DNA of 64,000 nt from contig NC_045428.1 in the NCBI RefSeq assembly GCF_902635505.1, forward strand, positions 434,659,106-434,723,105. The letters run 5' to 3'. The notes beneath the pieces are model-generated. The model saw only the letters and a program-made list of their open reading frames with translations, ran no database searches and was not told where the DNA came from. The translations under genes were made by a program, and so were the position numbers. Shown piece after piece: positions 1 to 10,460 of the stretch. The stretch is from Sarcophilus harrisii. Its lineage: Eukaryota > Chordata > Mammalia > Dasyuromorphia > Dasyuridae. The stretch's first letter is position 1, and each line of letters starts with the position of its first letter.

Positions 1-261
1 CATGGGGCCACCCACCGGTCCCTGCCTCCCCTCCTCTTGTAAGGGTTGGGAAGGGAAAGGTCTTATGGGTCTGATTATGGCCTTGAATCAAGGATCTCAG
101 CAATCTGATAGGGTGGAAAAGGTTTTCAGCTTAAGCCTAGAAAAGTAGGATCTGAATTCTGGCATAGAAATCTGGAATCGTATGTTGTTCACATACTATT
201 TGTGTATGCATTTATTTTATTGTTGTTATTTTTCAGTTGTGTTCCACCCATTTGAATTGAA
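1..261. other. Unassigned AT-rich sequence
   Basis: I recognise no gene, repeat or regulatory element here. It is ordinary non-coding sequence at the window edge. Confidence 0.5.
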
Positions 262-420
262 CAGGATCTCTTGAAAGAGACATTGGAGCATTTACCATTT
301 CCTTCTCCAGCTCAGTTTCCAGATGAGGAAACTGAGGCAGACAGGATTAAGTGACTTGACAGGATCACAATTAAGTACCCACTGTCCTATCTATCCATAA
401 GGTTACACTTGATGACCTCT
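262..420 (-). repeat. Composite marsupial SINE with BovB/RTE-like tail, partial
   Basis: Read on the minus strand, the segment has the order CORE-type body then RTE-like tail. On the plus strand this shows as a tail piece (catttaccatttccttctcc) followed by the body (gatgaggaaactgaggcag, then aagtgacttgac). The tRNA-like head is not visible, so the copy is truncated or decayed. The family name is inferred from memory. Confidence 0.6.
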
Positions 421-584
421 CAGATTCCTTTTAAATCTAAATCTAAAAATTTATTGAGTCCAAGACTTTAGGCCCAATGATTGCCAGAGGATGATTCCTA
501 CTCTCCCTTGGGATTCTAAGGGAAACCCTAGGAGACTAAGAGTTTTCTAGTATCCCATTGATGTGTTCCCCAATATCATTTAAC

Positions 585-715
585 AAGTTTATAACTGCCC
601 TTTTTGTAAAAATGTTTGTAGCAGCCATTTTTGTAGGAACTGGAAATTGAGTGGGTGCCCATCAGTTGGAGAATGGCTGAATAAGTCATGATATATAAAT
701 GTAATCGAACATTAT
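585..715 (+). repeat. L1 ORF2 C-terminal fragment
   Basis: The plus strand reads as a decayed L1 ORF2 C-terminus, with the pattern RNWKLSGCPSVGEWLNK. The same block recurs at 8.6, 13.4, 38.2 and 40.6 kb. It corresponds to the human L1 ORF2 end (TWNQPKCPTMIDWIKKMWH). No 3'UTR or poly(A) follows, so only an internal piece remains. Confidence 0.75.
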
Positions 716-2180
716 TGACCCCTTTGTCCCTGGTAAAATATGTCTTCTAACAGACTATAGATACATTGAAAGCAAAGACTTTTTAAAAATATTTTAAAAT
801 TTTATTTCATTTTACTCTTTTTTGTGTTGTAAGCACTTAATCTCTCACATGTAAACAAGATAGTTTTACAAATATAACATACTCCCAAAAGATTACCCAG
901 GTTCAAAACACTTTGTGGAACAGACATATTTCAGGTTCTCTACATATACCTACTTGTCAATCTCTGGTACCTCTCCTCCTCCCACACTGACATATCCTTC
1001 TGGTAGATCCTAGCCATTAAACATTCACTCAGACCTCAAGTTCATCCTTAATTGAACAGTTTAAGTTGCAAAAATCAAAGTAAAATGAAAAATCATTATA
1101 TGCATATATCATAAAATGCAATGTGACCATCACTTTCCATCTCTAACCACAGGAACATTTCCTTTTTCCAGGTTGGAGTCTACTTCCTCTCTCTTGTATC
1201 TCCTGGGCTCTGGGAGAACCAGAGGTCAGTCCCTTTAAAATCTGTTGTCTCCCAAGGAGAGGAGGAGAAGGAGTCAGGCAGCTTAGTTTTCAATGCAGGA
1301 ACTTTAAATGACCACCTTAGTCACGGCTACACAGTACAATAGAACCTCCAGGATTTCAGAATTGTGCATCCGTCTGCCCCAGAAACATCACTCCTGAAAA
1401 TGAGGAACTGCTTCTATACTCCTAAGGCTAATGTCACTTCAGCACAGCCACCGAGGCAGCTCCAATCTTCAATTTCTGTCTCTTCTCCTCCCACATCCTT
1501 GCACGATGTCTGCGTTTCCCATCTGGCCCAAGGTAGGGCTTTCTGGCACCCAAGTCAACCAGAAGTTCAAGGCCTAGCACTCCCCAAGGTTCCAGGGCTT
1601 TATCAGAGACACCTTTATAGCACCAGAGAATCACAGATAATCCCCAACATAACATTCCATTAATTGCATTGTTGTTTTGGACTAAGGGAAATTATTAATC
1701 TTTCCTTGTTAACATTCATAGGCCTTCTAGTTCAGCTTCTTACAAGCTGAATTATCTCAATAAGAAGAGCTGGAAACGTTGATTTTCCATCTCATCGAGA
1801 CCTACCAGAATCCCTCCCCCAAGTAGCCAGAACCAATTAAAATGGATTCCAGTGGGAGCAGGAGAGAGTTCTAAGGGAATGGGGCCCATTGCTTTGTGCC
1901 AAATGATTTTCATTTCATATTCCATTTGTAAGGAGTCAGAGCTGACCAGATCAGGCTAGTGGCTCAAGTCTGACACTGGATGTAATCCATCTAACAGTTA
2001 ACAAAAGAAGGTTTATTAGCCAGAGCAAGGGAAGGATTTTCAGAGCAGGAAGAGACATTCATTGAGGCTATAGTTGAAAGAAGGACTTGAAATCTACTTT
2101 CCTATGCCACTGTTGGTCATTCTTCTAAATACTGAAGTTGCCACATTATCTTGAAAATTGGGAGAAATATTATGAGACTA
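716..2180. other. Unassigned non-coding sequence
   Basis: I find no repeat family or gene that I can name. The 1190-1660 part is somewhat less AT-rich and carries short chance ORFs on both strands (99 and 73 residues) without protein-like character. The rest is AT-rich. Confidence 0.4.
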
Positions 2181-2184
2181 ATTT

Positions 2185-2665
2185 TAAATTTTAATTTTTT
2201 TATTATATTTTAAATTACAAACTGTCTCTCTCCCTTCCCTATACTAGAGAAGACCACCATTTAACAACTATATGTGTACATATATGTATGTACACAAACA
2301 TATACATACATACCTGCATATATATGTAAACTATATATATATATATGTAAACTATATTATACATATATATGTATAATATATTAAACTATATTATATATAT
2401 ATAAACTATATTATATATATGTAAACTATATTATATATATAATATATATATTGTAAACTTATATATATATATGTAAACTATATTATACACACTTCTATTT
2501 ATCAATTCTTTCTCTCGAGTGGATATCATCTTTCATAGGCCCTTTGTAGTTGATTCATATATTTGTAATGTTTAGAATAGCTTAGTTGTTCACATTCTTT
2601 GAACAATATTGCTATTATTATATACAACAGTCTCTTGGTTTTACTCATTTAGCTCATTATTTCAT
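2185..2665 (-). repeat. Old L1 3' region, interrupted by an AT microsatellite
   Basis: The minus-strand reading resembles the L1 3'UTR. It opens on the plus strand with a pyrimidine tract (ctgtctctctcccttccct) and ends with ctcttggttttactcattt. That matches the tail seen in clearer L1 copies such as 8.2-8.8 kb. A long TA/TG-type expansion splits it. Confidence 0.5.
2270..2490. repeat. AT-rich microsatellite (TA/TATG units)
   Basis: Imperfect runs of TATA, TATG and the repeated block gtaaactatattatatatat make up about 220 bp. The motif recurs several times at irregular spacing, so it looks like a higher-order expansion rather than a pure dinucleotide. It lies inside a probable L1 3'UTR. Confidence 0.85.
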
Positions 2666-3269
2666 GAAAATTTTTCTGTTTTTGAGGTTAATTTTTTAAA
2701 ATGAGGAAAATCCCTCATAATATATGCAAATGAACCATGATCTTAATGATTGTCATTTTGGGGAAAGATCATAAATTTTGTTTTTGGTTACTAATAGCTA
2801 TGCTTAATTTCTTTAATATTTTATGATGCAGAAAATGTTTTAATAAAGATTGGATATGAAATCGTTATATATTTGCTATTTAGATGATATATTACATCAA
2901 GTTTTTAAAATGTTTTCCATTTTTATCAAGACATTATTGAGATTGGTAAGAAACATCTATAAAGATTAGTTGTACAACATTCCCTTTAATTTTTTCACAA
3001 TTACATAAATGTCAAGTTTTGTGACTTGAATTTTTTCTTGGAGGCACTCCTACAAGTAATAATTGATAATATTGTAATTAAGTAATAATTGCTGTTAGAG
3101 TAAATGAATGTGCAGGGTACTCAATCTTGCCTTTTTGTTGAATCCATCTGTTTGGAAGAGTTTAATGAAAATAAGTCCCAACATTAAGATGTAAATGAGA
3201 AAATACTACATATTGTTGGAAATTTAAAATCTTCCTTATCAAAAGAACTGATGGAGTCTGAATACATAT
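2666..3269. other. Unassigned AT-rich sequence
   Basis: Nothing recognisable. This is the left flank of the L1 insertion that follows. Confidence 0.4.
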
Positions 3270-3287
3270 TGAAGCATACTTTAAAAA

Positions 3288-4080
3288 TTTTTTTTTAATT
3301 TTTATTTTATTTTTTTTTAATTATAGCTTTTTATTTACAAGATATATACATGGGTAATTTTTCAGCATTGACAATTGCAAAACCTTTCTTTACAATTTTT
3401 CCCCTTCTTCCCCCCATCCCCTCCCTCAGATGGCAGGTTGACTAATCCATGTTATATATGTTAAAGTACATGTTAAATACAATATATGTATACATGTCTA
3501 TACAGTTATTTTGCTATATAAAAAGAGTCGGACTTTGAAATATTGTACAATTAGCCTGTGAAGGAAAAAAAAGTGCAGGCAGACAAAAATAGAGGGATTG
3601 GGAATTCTATGTAGTGGTTCATAGTCATCTCCCAGAGTTCTTTCGCTGGGTGTAGTTGGTTCAGTTCATTTTTGCTCTATTGGAACTGATTTGGTTCATC
3701 TCATTGTTGAAGAGGGCCACATCCATCAGAATTGATCATCTTATAGAGTTGAAGTATATAATGATCTCCTGGTCCTGCTCATTTCACTCATGTAAGTCTC
3801 TCCAGGCCTTTGTGAAATCATCCTGCTGGTCATTTCTTACAGAACAGTAATATTCCATAATATTCATATACCACAGTTCATTCAGCCATCCTCCAACTGA
3901 TGGGCATCCATTCAGTTTCCAGTTTCTGGCCACTACAAACAGGGCTGCCACAAACATTTTTGCACATACAGGTCCCTTTCCCTCCTTTAAGATCTCTTTG
4001 GGATATACGCCCAGTAGTAACACTGCTGGATCAAAGGGTATGCACAGCTTGATAACTTTTGGGGCATAGTTCCAAATTGC
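3288..4080 (-). mobile_element. 5'-truncated L1 insertion (ORF2 C-terminus plus 3'UTR) with TSD
   Basis: The element lies on the minus strand: poly(T) at the left end, then the 3'UTR, then the ORF2 C-terminus (4023 down to 3784), with the block MFVAALFVVARNWKLNGCPS and the MEYYCSVRNDQQDD motif. It is flanked by a near-perfect target-site duplication, tgaagcatactttaaaaa at about 3270 and tgaagcatacttttaaaaa at 4081. This marks a target-primed L1 insertion of about 0.8 kb. The open ORF2 tail suggests a fairly young copy. Confidence 0.92.
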
Positions 4081-4124
4081 TGAAGCATACTTTTAAAAAC
4101 TTTTTAAATTTTTTCTTGAGTTTT

Positions 4125-4335
4125 TTTCTTTTGATTTGCATTTTATTTCATTACATGACTAATATAGAAATATGTTTTGCATGACTACACATGTATAACA
4201 TATCAAATTGCTTGTCTTCTCAGGGAGAGGGGGAGGGAAGGAAGGAGAAATTTGGAATTCAAAAATTTTAAAGCAAATGTTAAAAATTGTTTTCACATGT
4301 AATTGGGGAAAAAATAAAATATTTAAATATTTCTT
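4125..4335 (+). repeat. Old L1 3'UTR end
   Basis: The plus-strand sequence has the old L1 tail pattern seen also near 59.6 kb: a cattacatgactaatatag block, a purine-rich gggaggg stretch, and an end in tcacatgtaattggggaaaa. No coding part remains. Confidence 0.65.
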
Positions 4336-4435
4336 AAATCGTCCTTATCTTCAAATAGCTGAAAAGTTTGTGGCACAAGTGATTTCTGAATCTTAGTAAA
4401 GTATAGGATTCTAATAATTTTGATTTTTAAAAAAA

Positions 4436-4632
4436 GTGTATTATTGTTGTTCAGCTATTTTGGTTGTGTCCAACTTTTCATGACTCATTTGAGATTTTCT
4501 TGCCAAAGATATTGGAGGCAAACAGGGTGAAATGACTTGCCCAGGATCATGGTGACTAAGGCCAGATCGGAACTCACAAATATGAGTCTTTTTTACTCCA
4601 GGTCTGATACTTCACCCCCTAGCTATCCGTGA
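4436..4632 (-). repeat. Composite SINE with BovB/RTE-like tail
   Basis: The left end is the RTE-like tail (ttgttgttcagctattttgg, then gtgtccaacttttcatgac). The CORE-like body follows (aatgacttgcccaggatcat), so the element is on the minus strand. A run of about 20 A follows at its right end. Confidence 0.75.
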
Positions 4633-4655
4633 TTAAAAAAAAAAAAAAAAAAAAA

Positions 4656-5544
4656 GTTAAATTAAATATTTGAATGTTATTCCAGAAAACACTTTGTAAC
4701 TTGGTAAATTTATAAGCTTTTTCTAGAAACAACCTTTGCTGACCAGTATGTAGAATTGACGTGTCAACTGTACTATTCTGTTTAAAAATTGCTTCATCAC
4801 TTCAAATGATTTTATTGACAAACAGTAAGTCCTCTATTAATTTTGACAAAAATCATTCACAAAATTCAACCTTTCGATCAGACTCATCTTCATTCAGCGC
4901 ATACATTAATCTTAGAATGAAATTTTAAAATTCTGCTCTCTTTAAAATGCAATGAACACTTAATTTTTCAATCCCCAATTGAAGCTTGTCAAACACATTT
5001 CCTTGGTGATTCTAGGAATCGTTTCCTCACCTCTAATTTCCCAGGACTTTGTTTGAAGGTTTCTAACATAATTATCTATGTACATTTGGCATGGTATCAT
5101 CAGTTTCAAACTTATCATGCTCACATGAAAATATAGTTCACATTAGAGAGTCTAACTGAAATTCATTTCTCCGTTGTTCTGAACTTCTCTTGGATTTCAT
5201 ACTTCCAGAACCACTTCAGTACAAGTTTCCATTATTCAAACTTAAGGAAATCATTATCTAATGCTCAGACCAATTTTCACTTGACAGAGGTATACCCATT
5301 CTTCTCCATCTTCCTTTCCATACTCCAGAGCCAGGACTATCTGCTATTTCATTTTGCACAGCACCAGCCAAAAATGACCATGGTTATAGGTTCCCTATTT
5401 ATTCTCATGTTTCACAGAACCAAGCAAATGTATCAATGACAACAACAGCAAAAAAATGACTATGTTGAACAAGGCATTTTTCTTGTTTTCTTCTCTTTCT
5501 AAGGAGAAAATCCAGCCAACTACCTAGTCTGGAATTTCAATAGT
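4656..5544. other. Unassigned sequence
   Basis: No repeat or gene recognised in this AT-rich stretch of about 0.9 kb. Confidence 0.4.
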
Positions 5545-5870
5545 CAAACTGGACTTCTGGCTCTGCTAATCCTTGAAATGAATATTTTTGATCTCCCACC
5601 TCCATGCATTAGCACAAGCTGTCTCTCATACCTAGAGTGTATTCCCTTTGCATATCTGATGACTTTTAACATCTTTATCTTCCTTCAAAACTCAGCTCCT
5701 TCTCTTCAAGTCCTTCTTTATTTTCAGAACATCTTCTATTTGTTTATCTGTATTCTACCCATACAGTAGAACTAAACTCAATGAGAACAGGGCCTGTTTT
5801 CATTTTTAAGTGCATTTGCCCAGAACTGTGTCTTGCTTTAGTAGGTGCTAAAAATTATTTACTAAATTGA
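5545..5870 (+). repeat. L2-type (CR1-clade) LINE 3' end
   Basis: The plus strand carries the typical L2 3' architecture: a cccacctccatgcattagca block, a ccttcaaaactcagctcctt block, then ctcaatgagaacagggcctg and an end like agtaggtgctaaaaattatt. Decay is heavy. The ORF2 end is not open. Confidence 0.75.
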
Positions 5871-6139
5871 GCTGGGTAAAGAATCCAAATTCAAGGGGAA
5901 AATCTTCCTTTAAAAAAGCTAAATTTTACTTCATTAAAAACTCAAGGATATTCTTATTAAGTAAGATTAATTCTTTCTTTGCCACCTGAGTTTGCAGTGC
6001 CATCACAATTAGTCTTTTTACTGAGTTTTTCTGAATTTCTCTATTTATTTGTAAGTTGATAGTGGACCAGCTTTGGAGTCAGTAATCAATTAACCCTTCA
6101 ATCAATCAATAAGTATTAAGCTCTTACTATTGATTAGGA

Positions 6140-6330
6140 AGGTAGTTAGGTGGCACAATGGCCACAGAACTAGATCTGGAATTAGGAAGATTTGAGTTCC
6201 AATTCTACCTCTGACACTTGCCAGCTGTGTGACCCTGAGCAAGTTATTTAATTTTCTGCCTCAGTTTCCTCCTCTGTAAAATGATCTGGAGAAGGAAATG
6301 TCCAACCACTCCAGCATCTGTGCCAAGAGA
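6140..6330 (+). repeat. Composite tRNA-headed SINE with RTE-like tail
   Basis: A tRNA-like head (ggtagttaggtggcacaatg) is followed by a body with gccagctgtgtgaccctgag and ctcagtttcctcctctgtaa. An RTE-like tail follows (tctggagaaggaaatg, then agagaccccaa). Confidence 0.8.
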
Positions 6331-6990
6331 CCCCAACATGTTGTCACAAAGAGCCGACAACAGTGATGTGCTAGGAGCTGTACTAAGTGCTGAGGACAGA
6401 TACAACAACAAAAAAAAAACAAAAATAAAAAAATTCCTGTCCTCAAAGAGCTTGCATCCAGTGGGGAAGGACAAGTATGCTTAGGAATATGTACAAATGT
6501 ATACAAAATAAAGGCAAAGGAAATAGGGAGACGGGCCTCAGCAGCTTTCCCAGGAAAGCTTTGATGATGAAAGTGGCATTTGAGATAAACTTTGAAGGAA
6601 GTTGGGTATTCTAGCAAGCAGAGGTAAGGAGGGAATGCATCAAAGTATGGGAGACAAAAGCAGACAAAAAATAGATGGTGTATGTGAGTAAAAGAAAGGC
6701 CAGTTTGGCTAGAATGAACTGTGAGTAATGAATAATAAAGCTGGAAAAGTAGGTTTGAACGAGGTTGAGAATGTCTTTAAAGATCAAACAGGAGAATTTG
6801 TATTTCATTCTAGAGGCAACAGAGAGCCCCTGCTGTTTCTTGAGCAGGGAAGTGACATGATCAAACTATTGCTTTAGGAATATCACTTCTTCGGCTATAT
6901 GAAGGCTAGATTGAAGAGGGAAGGCAGGGAGACCAATTAGTGCAACGATTCCAATAAGAGTTTGATAAGGGCTTGAACTAGATTGATAGC
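6330..6990 (-). repeat. L2-type LINE fragment, antisense, with mammal-wide repeat at its left end
   Basis: Read on the minus strand, 6900-6600 encodes a decayed relative of the post-reverse-transcriptase region of L2/CR1 LINEs. The pattern is FDHVTSLLKKQQGLSVASRM, compared with the family's DHVTPLLKSLQWLPI. A 65-residue open stretch remains (6611-6808). The left part (6345-6480) resembles an old dispersed repeat of the 'gtgctaggagctgtactaag' type. No intact gene is present. Confidence 0.6.
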
Positions 6991-7029
6991 CATGTGAGTA
7001 AAAATAAAGGGACAAATAAATATGAGGTA

Positions 7030-7160
7030 TTGGAGGTAAAATGCATTAGAACTGAGTTTAAATCCTTCCTCTGACAAAGACCAGCTGTGTCATCATGAAC
7101 AAGCCATTAACTTTCCAGCATTTCCAGGATACTTTCTAAAATCTGCATCATTGGAAGAAG
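7030..7160 (+). repeat. Decayed SINE remnant
   Basis: Weak similarity to the marsupial SINE body: a gaactgagtttaaatccttc B-box-like region, then gaccagctgtgtcatcatga. The ends are not defined. Confidence 0.45.
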
Positions 7161-7269
7161 CTGGAGCAAATCCCCAGTTGTCCAAATCAATAAAATTAGA
7201 GAATTGGATAAAAAAAAAAAAATTGAGGCTCACTATTGTAGATTTTATTAAAATAATTTATTCAAATTT

Positions 7270-7490
7270 GGATAACAATAGATGATTTTTAAATAGCACT
7301 TTAAGGGTTGTAATACACATTTTATACGAGTCTTTAAATAATCCTATGAATTAACTATGAAAGGTTATCCCCATTTTACAGATGAGAAATTGAGGTTCAT
7401 GTAAGTGGAGTGAATTGCCTTTTAGAAGCAGAATTTGAACCCATGAATTTCTGACTCCCAATCCACCCATCCTACCCATGATGCAGTAAT
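7270..7490 (-). repeat. MIR/MAR1-type CORE-SINE
   Basis: Reverse-oriented CORE-SINE features are present: ccccattttacagatgagaa, aattgaggttcatg and gcagaatttgaacccatga. Relative order and spacing match a MIR-type element. Confidence 0.7.
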
Positions 7491-7633
7491 TTTTCCACAT
7501 AACAATCTTTCTCTAGATGTCAGTTTTTGTTCAAAATAAAATTTTCAAATATTCCATGACACAATAACGGCAGATATTTGTTACAGCAAAAAGTTAAACA
7601 ATAAATGCTGGTACTCGGTTTGATTCTCTAAGC

Positions 7634-7822
7634 CTTAGTTTCTTAAACAGTGGTTAATGATCCCATATGGGTCTTGTAATTGAATATGAGGGTCACAAAA
7701 TTACAATTTATTATCAATAAATGTTTGATTTGTTTCCCAACTTTATATACCTATATATCCAAGGCCATGTAAAAATTTCTCAAGTGAAAAGGGGTTGGGT
7801 GGAAAAAGTTTAATAAGCCTGG
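7634..7822. mobile_element. Short non-autonomous hAT-type DNA transposon with TSD
   Basis: The element begins cttagtttcttaaac and ends gtttaataagcctgg, giving inverted ends. It is flanked by 8-bp direct repeats CTCTAAGC (7626-7633) and ATCTAAGC (7823-7830), a 7/8 match of the nTnTAnnn type common for hAT insertions. The interior (gatcccatatgggtcttgta) matches copies at 28.96 and 54.63 kb. No transposase is encoded. Confidence 0.75.
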
Positions 7823-7865
7823 ATCTAAGCTATGCATTAGAAATTGTGCTGTCCTAAATTACAGA

Positions 7866-8075
7866 AGAGGCAGCTAGAGTTCAGCGGAGAGTCAGGAAGA
7901 CCTAAGTTAAAGATCTGGCCTCAGACACTCTGTGTTTGTATCTCCTTGAGAAAGTCATATAAGTTCTGTTTGCTTTGATCCACTGGAGAAGGACATGGCA
8001 AATCACTCTGGTACTTTTGCCAAGAAAACCCTATGCCCAGTATTGGTATGATGTGCTCTGTGGAATCACAAAGCA
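7866..8075 (+). repeat. Composite SINE with RTE-like tail
   Basis: Head gaggcagctagagttcagcg, body gatctggcctcagacactct, and tail ccactggagaaggacatggc then cttttgccaagaaaacccta. This is the same family as 6140-6330 and 14583-14795. Confidence 0.75.
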
Positions 8076-8187
8076 CAATTTAACAAAACTATAGAAAAAT
8101 CCTTCCAGGAAAATCAGATTTCCCACAGTGTATTTATGACAGCAAAGCTGACTTGTGTAATGTTGCCACTTTTCTATTTAATAGAAA

Positions 8188-8775
8188 ATCCATCCAATAT
8201 AGGTTAAATGTACAATTCTCCTAAATAGATTTCCATATTCATCATGCTGGGCAAGAAATAGCTGATCAAAAGGTGAAAGAAAAAATAAATAGGAGAAAGA
8301 AAAAAACACAAACAACAACAACAAAAAGTCTCCATAGTTCTCTCTCTGAATGTGGACGGCTCCCTCCATCCCATGTCTATTGGAATTGCTTTGAATCATT
8401 CTGTTTGAAAAGACCACAGTTGATCACTCTATAATATTGCTACTGCTGTATACAATATTCTCCTGGTTCTACTCACTTCATCAGTTCATGCCAGTCTCTC
8501 CAGGCCTCTCTGAAATTATCCTGCTGATCGTTTCTTACAAAACAATAATATTCCATAACATGCATATACCATAAGTTATTCAGCCATTCTCCAATTGATG
8601 GGCATCCACTCAGTCTCCAGTTCCTTGCCACTACAAAGAGGGCTGCCACAAACATTTTTGCACATGTGGGTCCCTTTCCCTCCTTTATGATCTCCTTGGG
8701 ATACAGACCCAGTACAGACACTGCTGGGTCAAAGGCAAGCACAGTTAATAGCCCTTTGGGCCTAGTTCCAAATTC
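8188..8775 (-). mobile_element. L1 ORF2 C-terminus and 3'UTR, minus strand
   Basis: An open stretch of 89 residues (8742 down to 8473) matches the L1 ORF2 C-terminus: DPAVSVLGLYPKEII, MFVAALFVVARNWRLSGCPS, then MEYYCFVRNDQQDNF. Human L1 has DPAIPLLGIYPK and MEYYAAIKND at the same places. The 3'UTR continues leftward to about 8190 but lacks a poly(T), so the 3' end is lost. I could not find a TSD. Confidence 0.88.
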
Positions 8776-9365
8776 TAGCTACTTTTCTGATTCCAAAAAG
8801 TCGACCGGTTGGTAGCTAGTGCAATTGAGCAGATTCAGGAACCTAGGTTATGTTATAAATTTTATCTCTTATTGGGTTTACTTCTTTCTTTAGCATTAGA
8901 TTTGAGTTTGACTGATTCTCCGTGGCCCACTTGGGCAAGCAAATCAGAAGGCTCCCCCAGGGCCTTGGCTAGCTGAAATCGCACCACTTCCTCAGGCCAT
9001 TTCCTGCCCTGGTCAAGCCCCTGACCTCTCTCCCAGTTTTTCCAGTCTCTCTCCATTCACAACCTCAAAAGCTTAGATCCCTGCAACTACTTCTCAGGAT
9101 GTGAGGAGCTGCAAATAGCTCCGGACAGCTGCATCTGGAGGCAACTTCCCTGGAAAACAGCCAGCCCCGGCCCATGGCTGCTGCCTCTGGCCAGCCTTCA
9201 AAACTCCCCTGCAAATAGTCTGCAAGAGGGTTTCTTTACCTGAAGCCGGTCTTGACTTGTGCCGAGAGAGGAGGACAAAATATCGATTCTCTTTTCTTGA
9301 AAACAGTTGGTAAGGAAAAACAGCCTGATGCAAATGTTTGTCTGCCTGTAAATGTTCTGTGTTTG
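8776..9365. other. Unassigned, moderately GC-rich unique sequence
   Basis: No repeat recognised. Two chance ORFs on the minus strand (64 and 92 residues) have no known motif. The composition is less AT-rich than the flanks. Confidence 0.4.
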
Positions 9366-9480
9366 TCATCAAGCTGCCTCTATTAGATAAGTGCTCATTC
9401 TAATTCCATTTTTAGAGATGAGAAAATTGAGGCACAGAGAGGTAACTTTATTTGCCCAAAGAGACAGCTGGGGCATACTC
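9366..9480 (-). repeat. MIR-type CORE-SINE fragment
   Basis: Contains agatgagaaaattgaggcac followed by agagaggtaac, the reverse-complement body of MIR-type elements. Confidence 0.65.
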
Positions 9481-9489
9481 ATATGAGTT

Positions 9490-9645
9490 TAGAAGAACTG
9501 TTTTAGAACCCTGGCTTTGCTACTTAACTATATGCGACTTTAGGGAAATCACTTCAGCTTTCTATGCCTCAGATTCCCCATCTGTAAAATGAGAAGTTTT
9601 GAGATAAACTGTAGGATTCTTTGAATCCTAAGATCCAAATAAAAT
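9490..9645 (+). repeat. MAR1/MIR-type SINE
   Basis: The plus-strand body is agaaccctggctttgctact, then atgcctcagattccccatct, and the distal part is aggattctttgaatcctaag. The order fits a MAR1-like element. Confidence 0.7.
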
Positions 9646-9675
9646 CCAGACCTCCAAGCTCTTAGAAATAGCTTT

Positions 9676-10460
9676 TTCTAGGCCTGGAGAGACTTGCATG
9701 AACTGATACTAAGTGAAGTGGGTAGAACCAAGAGAACATAGTACACGGCAAGAACAAGATTGCGGGATGATCAATTGTGACAGACGTGGATCTTTTCAAC
9801 AAGGAGGTGATTCAGGCCAATTCCAACACATTTGTGATGAAGAAAGCCATCTGTATCCAGAGAAGGGACTGTGGGTTCTGAATGTGGGTCACAACATATT
9901 ATTTTCTTTTTTTAAAATTAAAGCTTTTTATTTACAAAACACATGGTTAATTTTTCAATATTGACCCTTGCAAAGCCTTTTGTTCCAAATTTTCCCCTCC
10001 TTCCCTCCATCCCCCCCTCCCCTAGCTGGCAGCTAGTTCAATACATGTTAAATATGTTAAAATATATGTTAAATCCAATATATGTATGTATATTTATAGT
10101 TATCTTGCTGCAGAAGAAAAATCAGATCAAGAAGGAAGGAAAAAAACTGAGGTAGAAAACCAAAGAGTGAGAATGCTATACAACATAGTAGTTTCATCTT
10201 TTTTGTTGTTTGCTTGCTTTTTGTTTTCTTAGTTTTTTTTCTTTTTTGATCTGATTTTTCTTGTGCACCATGATAAATGGGGAAATATGTATAGAAGAAT
10301 TGCACATGTTTAAATTAACATATAGTAAATTACTTGCTGTCTAGGGAAGGAGGTGGGGGAGAAAGTAGAGAAAAATTTGGAACACAAAGTTTTGCAAGGG
10401 TGAATGTTGAAAACTATCTTTGCATATATTTTGAAAATAAAAAGCTATTTTAAAAAAATA
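9676..10460 (+). mobile_element. L1 3' region, plus strand, split by a second L1
   Basis: The left part (9676-9906) covers the very end of ORF2 (ggcctggagagacttgcatg) and the proximal 3'UTR. The right part (10196-10460) continues with gtttgcttgctttttgtttt, the purine-rich block and the end tttgaaaataaaaagctatt. The gap between the two halves is filled by an opposite-strand L1 tail, so this is one older copy cut by a later insertion. Confidence 0.88.
9907..10179 (-). mobile_element. L1 3'-end insertion nested in another L1
   Basis: A reversed L1 tail (aaagctttttatttacaaaa, then gcaaagccttttgttccaaa) lies inside a plus-strand L1. Flanking direct repeats are acaacatattattttc (9891-9906) and acaacatagtagtttc (10180-10195), which match the sequence expected once at this place in the host L1. 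Only about 270 bp of 3'UTR were inserted. Confidence 0.88.

Noticed and set aside
1364-1663. 99-residue plus-strand frame in less AT-rich sequence
   Set aside because: It overlaps an opposite-strand frame and shows no domain or exon signals.
2270-2490. Spaced gtaaactatatta repeats resembling a structured array
   Set aside because: Spacing is irregular and the intervening sequence is the same TA-type repeat, so this is a microsatellite expansion.
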